64,000 nt of DNA from Candidatus Gastranaerophilales bacterium (GTDB lineage Bacteria; Cyanobacteriota; Vampirovibrionia; Gastranaerophilales; Gastranaerophilaceae), in the NCBI GenBank assembly GCA_944323925.1, contig CALUUI010000009.1:16411-80410 (forward strand), written 5' to 3'. Both the position numbers and the translations under genes were made by a program. Below the pieces are notes generated by a model. It saw only the letters and a list, made by a program, of their open reading frames with translations. It did no database searches and was not told the origin of the DNA. This document shows, piece by piece, positions 63,091 through 64,000 of this stretch (within the stretch, counting starts at the first letter, position 1; each line of letters begins with the position of its first letter).

Positions 63091-63389
63091 AAAGAATGCT
63101 TGATAAAAAAATATTTTAATGTTAAGCTAAACGAGTGAGCAGAATTGGGTTCACAGTCACCCAGAGGGGTGTGATAAAAAAATAAAAATCGCCACGGGCC
63201 TGTGGCACCCTGCCGAAGAAAATGCGAACCGTTGAGCATTTTCTGAGAGGAAGGTAGCGGGCACGCGCCGAGCGGTAAGGCAAGCCGAGTGAACGAACGT
63301 GAACGAGGTGGAGTCGAGGAAACGGAGTCGGGTTGCGTAGAGCAACACGAGCAGGTTTCCGAGCGGAGCCGTTAAAAAAAACGCTAAAT
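63091..63389. other. Intergenic region with GC-rich block and first Met-type repeat
   Basis: No gene. A first, diverged repeat copy (from about 63187) carries GGGCCTGTGG and the hairpin AGAAAATGC/GCATTTTCT. It then runs into a GC-rich block (about 63255-63372) rich in GAG/GAACG words, unlike the neighbouring DNA, which ends where an AT-rich stretch resumes. Frames here are repeat-derived. Confidence 0.7.
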
Positions 63390-63659
63390 AAGGAATTTTG
63401 AAAACTTAATATAATAATCGCCACGGGCCTGTGGTACTCTGCCGAAGAAAATGCGAACCGTTGAGCATTTTCTGAGAGGAAGGTAGCGCACCGAACAAAG
63501 TGAGGTCAGCGCTAACGCAAGCCCAAGGAATTTTGAAAACTTAATATAATAATCGCCACGGGCCTGTGGCACCCTGCCGAAGAAAATGCGAACCGTTGAG
63601 CATTTTCTGAGAGGAAGGTAGCGCACCGAACAAAGTGAGGTCAGCGCTAACGCAAGCCC
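63390..63659. repeat. 135-bp tandem repeats upstream of tRNA-Met
   Basis: Two units, 63390-63524 and 63525-63659, differ at two bases by eye. Each has the tRNA-Met leader (AAGGAATTTTGAAAACTT with TATAAT), the first 11 bases of the tRNA (GGGCCTGTGG plus C or T), then a hairpin insert (AGAAAATGC/GCATTTTCT) and a 9-base match to the D arm (GGTAGCGCA), then diverge. The next leader copy, at 63660, runs into the intact tRNA. Confidence 0.93.
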
Positions 63660-63679
63660 AAGGAATTTTGAAAACTTAA

Positions 63680-63685
63680 TATAAT
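63680..63685 (+). promoter_or_regulatory. -10 box of tRNA-Met
   Basis: TATAAT, 9 bases before the tRNA 5' end; repeated at about 63410-63415 and 63545-63550 in the upstream units. No good -35. Confidence 0.55.
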
Positions 63686-63694
63686 AATCGCCAC

Positions 63695-63766
63695 GGGCCT
63701 GTGGCGCAGCGGTAGCGCAGAGGACTCATAATCCTTTGGTCGTGGGTTCGAATCCCTCCGGGCCCA
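63695..63766 (+). tRNA. tRNA-Met(CAU) (or tRNA-Ile2)
   Basis: Acceptor GGGCCTG pairs with CGGGCCC (one G-U), D stem GCGC/GCGC, anticodon stem GAGGA/TCCTT enclosing CTCATAA with anticodon CAT, T-arm GTGGGTTCGAATCCCTC, discriminator A. No CCA is encoded. CAT with A37-A38 fits elongator Met; an Ile2 tRNA modified by TilS looks similar and cannot be excluded. The paired first acceptor base (G1-C72) argues against initiator Met. Both ends are duplicated in flanking repeats. Confidence 0.95.
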
Positions 63767-64000
63767 AATTTTAAAACAAAGACTCTATAAAGGGGTCTTT
63801 TTTTAGTATGAAAATTTGTGAGGGCTTCTCACCCAGTGGGTTCGACTTCCTCCATCCCAAAACGATACTCAATCGTTTTGGGCGGAGTCCTTCTCCGGGC
63901 CCAAATTTTAAAACAAAGACTCCATAAAGGGGTCTTTTTTTAGTATGAAAATTTGTGAGGGCTTCTCACCCAGTGGGTTCGACTTCCTCCATCCCAAAAC
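63756..64000. repeat. 137-bp tandem repeats downstream of tRNA-Met (partial)
   Basis: The tRNA 3' end (CTCCGGGCCCA) with its terminator recurs at 63893, a period of 137 bases; the second unit is cut by the window end. Each unit holds a degenerate T-arm, 63836-63863 (GTGGGTTCGACTTCCTCC, 16 of 18 matching the real arm), and a hairpin CCCAAAACGA/TCGTTTTGGG. Confidence 0.9.
63778..63806 (+). terminator. tRNA-Met terminator (repeated at about 63915)
   Basis: AAAGAC and GTCTTT pair, followed by a long T-run. The second copy at about 63915-63942 follows the duplicated tRNA 3' end. Confidence 0.85.

Noticed and set aside
63122..63626. Minus-strand frames in the tRNA-Met upstream repeats
   Set aside because: They translate tandem repeats and tRNA fragments, with repeated Arg/Leu peptides and no start signals.
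63695..63766. Initiator tRNA-fMet
   Set aside because: The first acceptor pair is a normal G-C, whereas initiators usually have an unpaired 1-72; no three G-C run next to the anticodon loop is seen.

Overview
The window is AT-rich, densely coded bacterial DNA. The gene set suggests a host-associated anaerobe or microaerobe with a two-membrane envelope: an autotransporter, a 2-oxoacid:ferredoxin oxidoreductase, a GGGtGRT/NifU-like pair, ThyX and glutamine-dependent NadE, and many TPR proteins. A non-photosynthetic relative of Cyanobacteria (Gastranaerophilales/Vampirovibrionia) is my best guess. This is inference from gene content and was not checked by alignment.

Layout. 1-8978: the 3' part of a giant autotransporter with a repetitive beta-helical passenger. 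9078-13103: murC-murB-ddl-ftsQ, overlapping genes for wall precursors and division. 13160-17995 (minus): rpmA, rplU, a 43-codon gene, the trkH-trkA potassium system and a XerC/D-type recombinase. 18135-22737: a secreted TPR protein, an unknown protein plus engB, and two overlapping WYL regulators. 22781-25346: four-gene ferredoxin oxidoreductase operon. 25397-29821 (minus): flavoprotein, small Cys protein, purA and GH38 mannosidase. 29910-31147: bioD-rsmD. 31223-40396: ftsZ, a TPR protein, a Gly-rich coiled-coil protein, ispH-rpsA, a HAD protein, and the GGGtGRT plus NifU-like pair. 40598-45062: an accessory-looking stretch of small unknown genes (ART-like, HExxH, Cys-rich, His/Cys-tailed, XRE) ending at tRNA-Ser with a tandem repeat array. 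45194-52463: flippase-like protein, TPR proteins, CxxCxxCC protein, mini-RNase III, mutL and a TPR-glycosyltransferase. 52534-60768: unknown protein, dicarboxylate symporter, ileS, a predicted nuclease-like protein, thyX and nadE. 60807-63090: a TadZ-like and a degenerate TadA-like ATPase. 63091-64000: tRNA-Met(CAU) with tandem repeats on both sides.

The most unusual structure is at the two tRNA genes. Each is flanked by tandem repeats (180 bp at tRNA-Ser; 135 bp upstream and 137 bp downstream at tRNA-Met). Every unit starts or ends with a copy of the adjacent tRNA end plus its leader or terminator, joined to hairpin-rich sequence that also holds degenerate tRNA arm motifs. A 103-bp copy of the Ser-type module also lies about 2.5 kb away with no tRNA beside it, which suggests the module can move.

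A second pattern is a set of genes without Shine-Dalgarno sites whose -10 box (often extended, TGnTAnnAT) lies exactly 6, or 8-9, bases before the start codon. This suggests frequent leaderless transcription.
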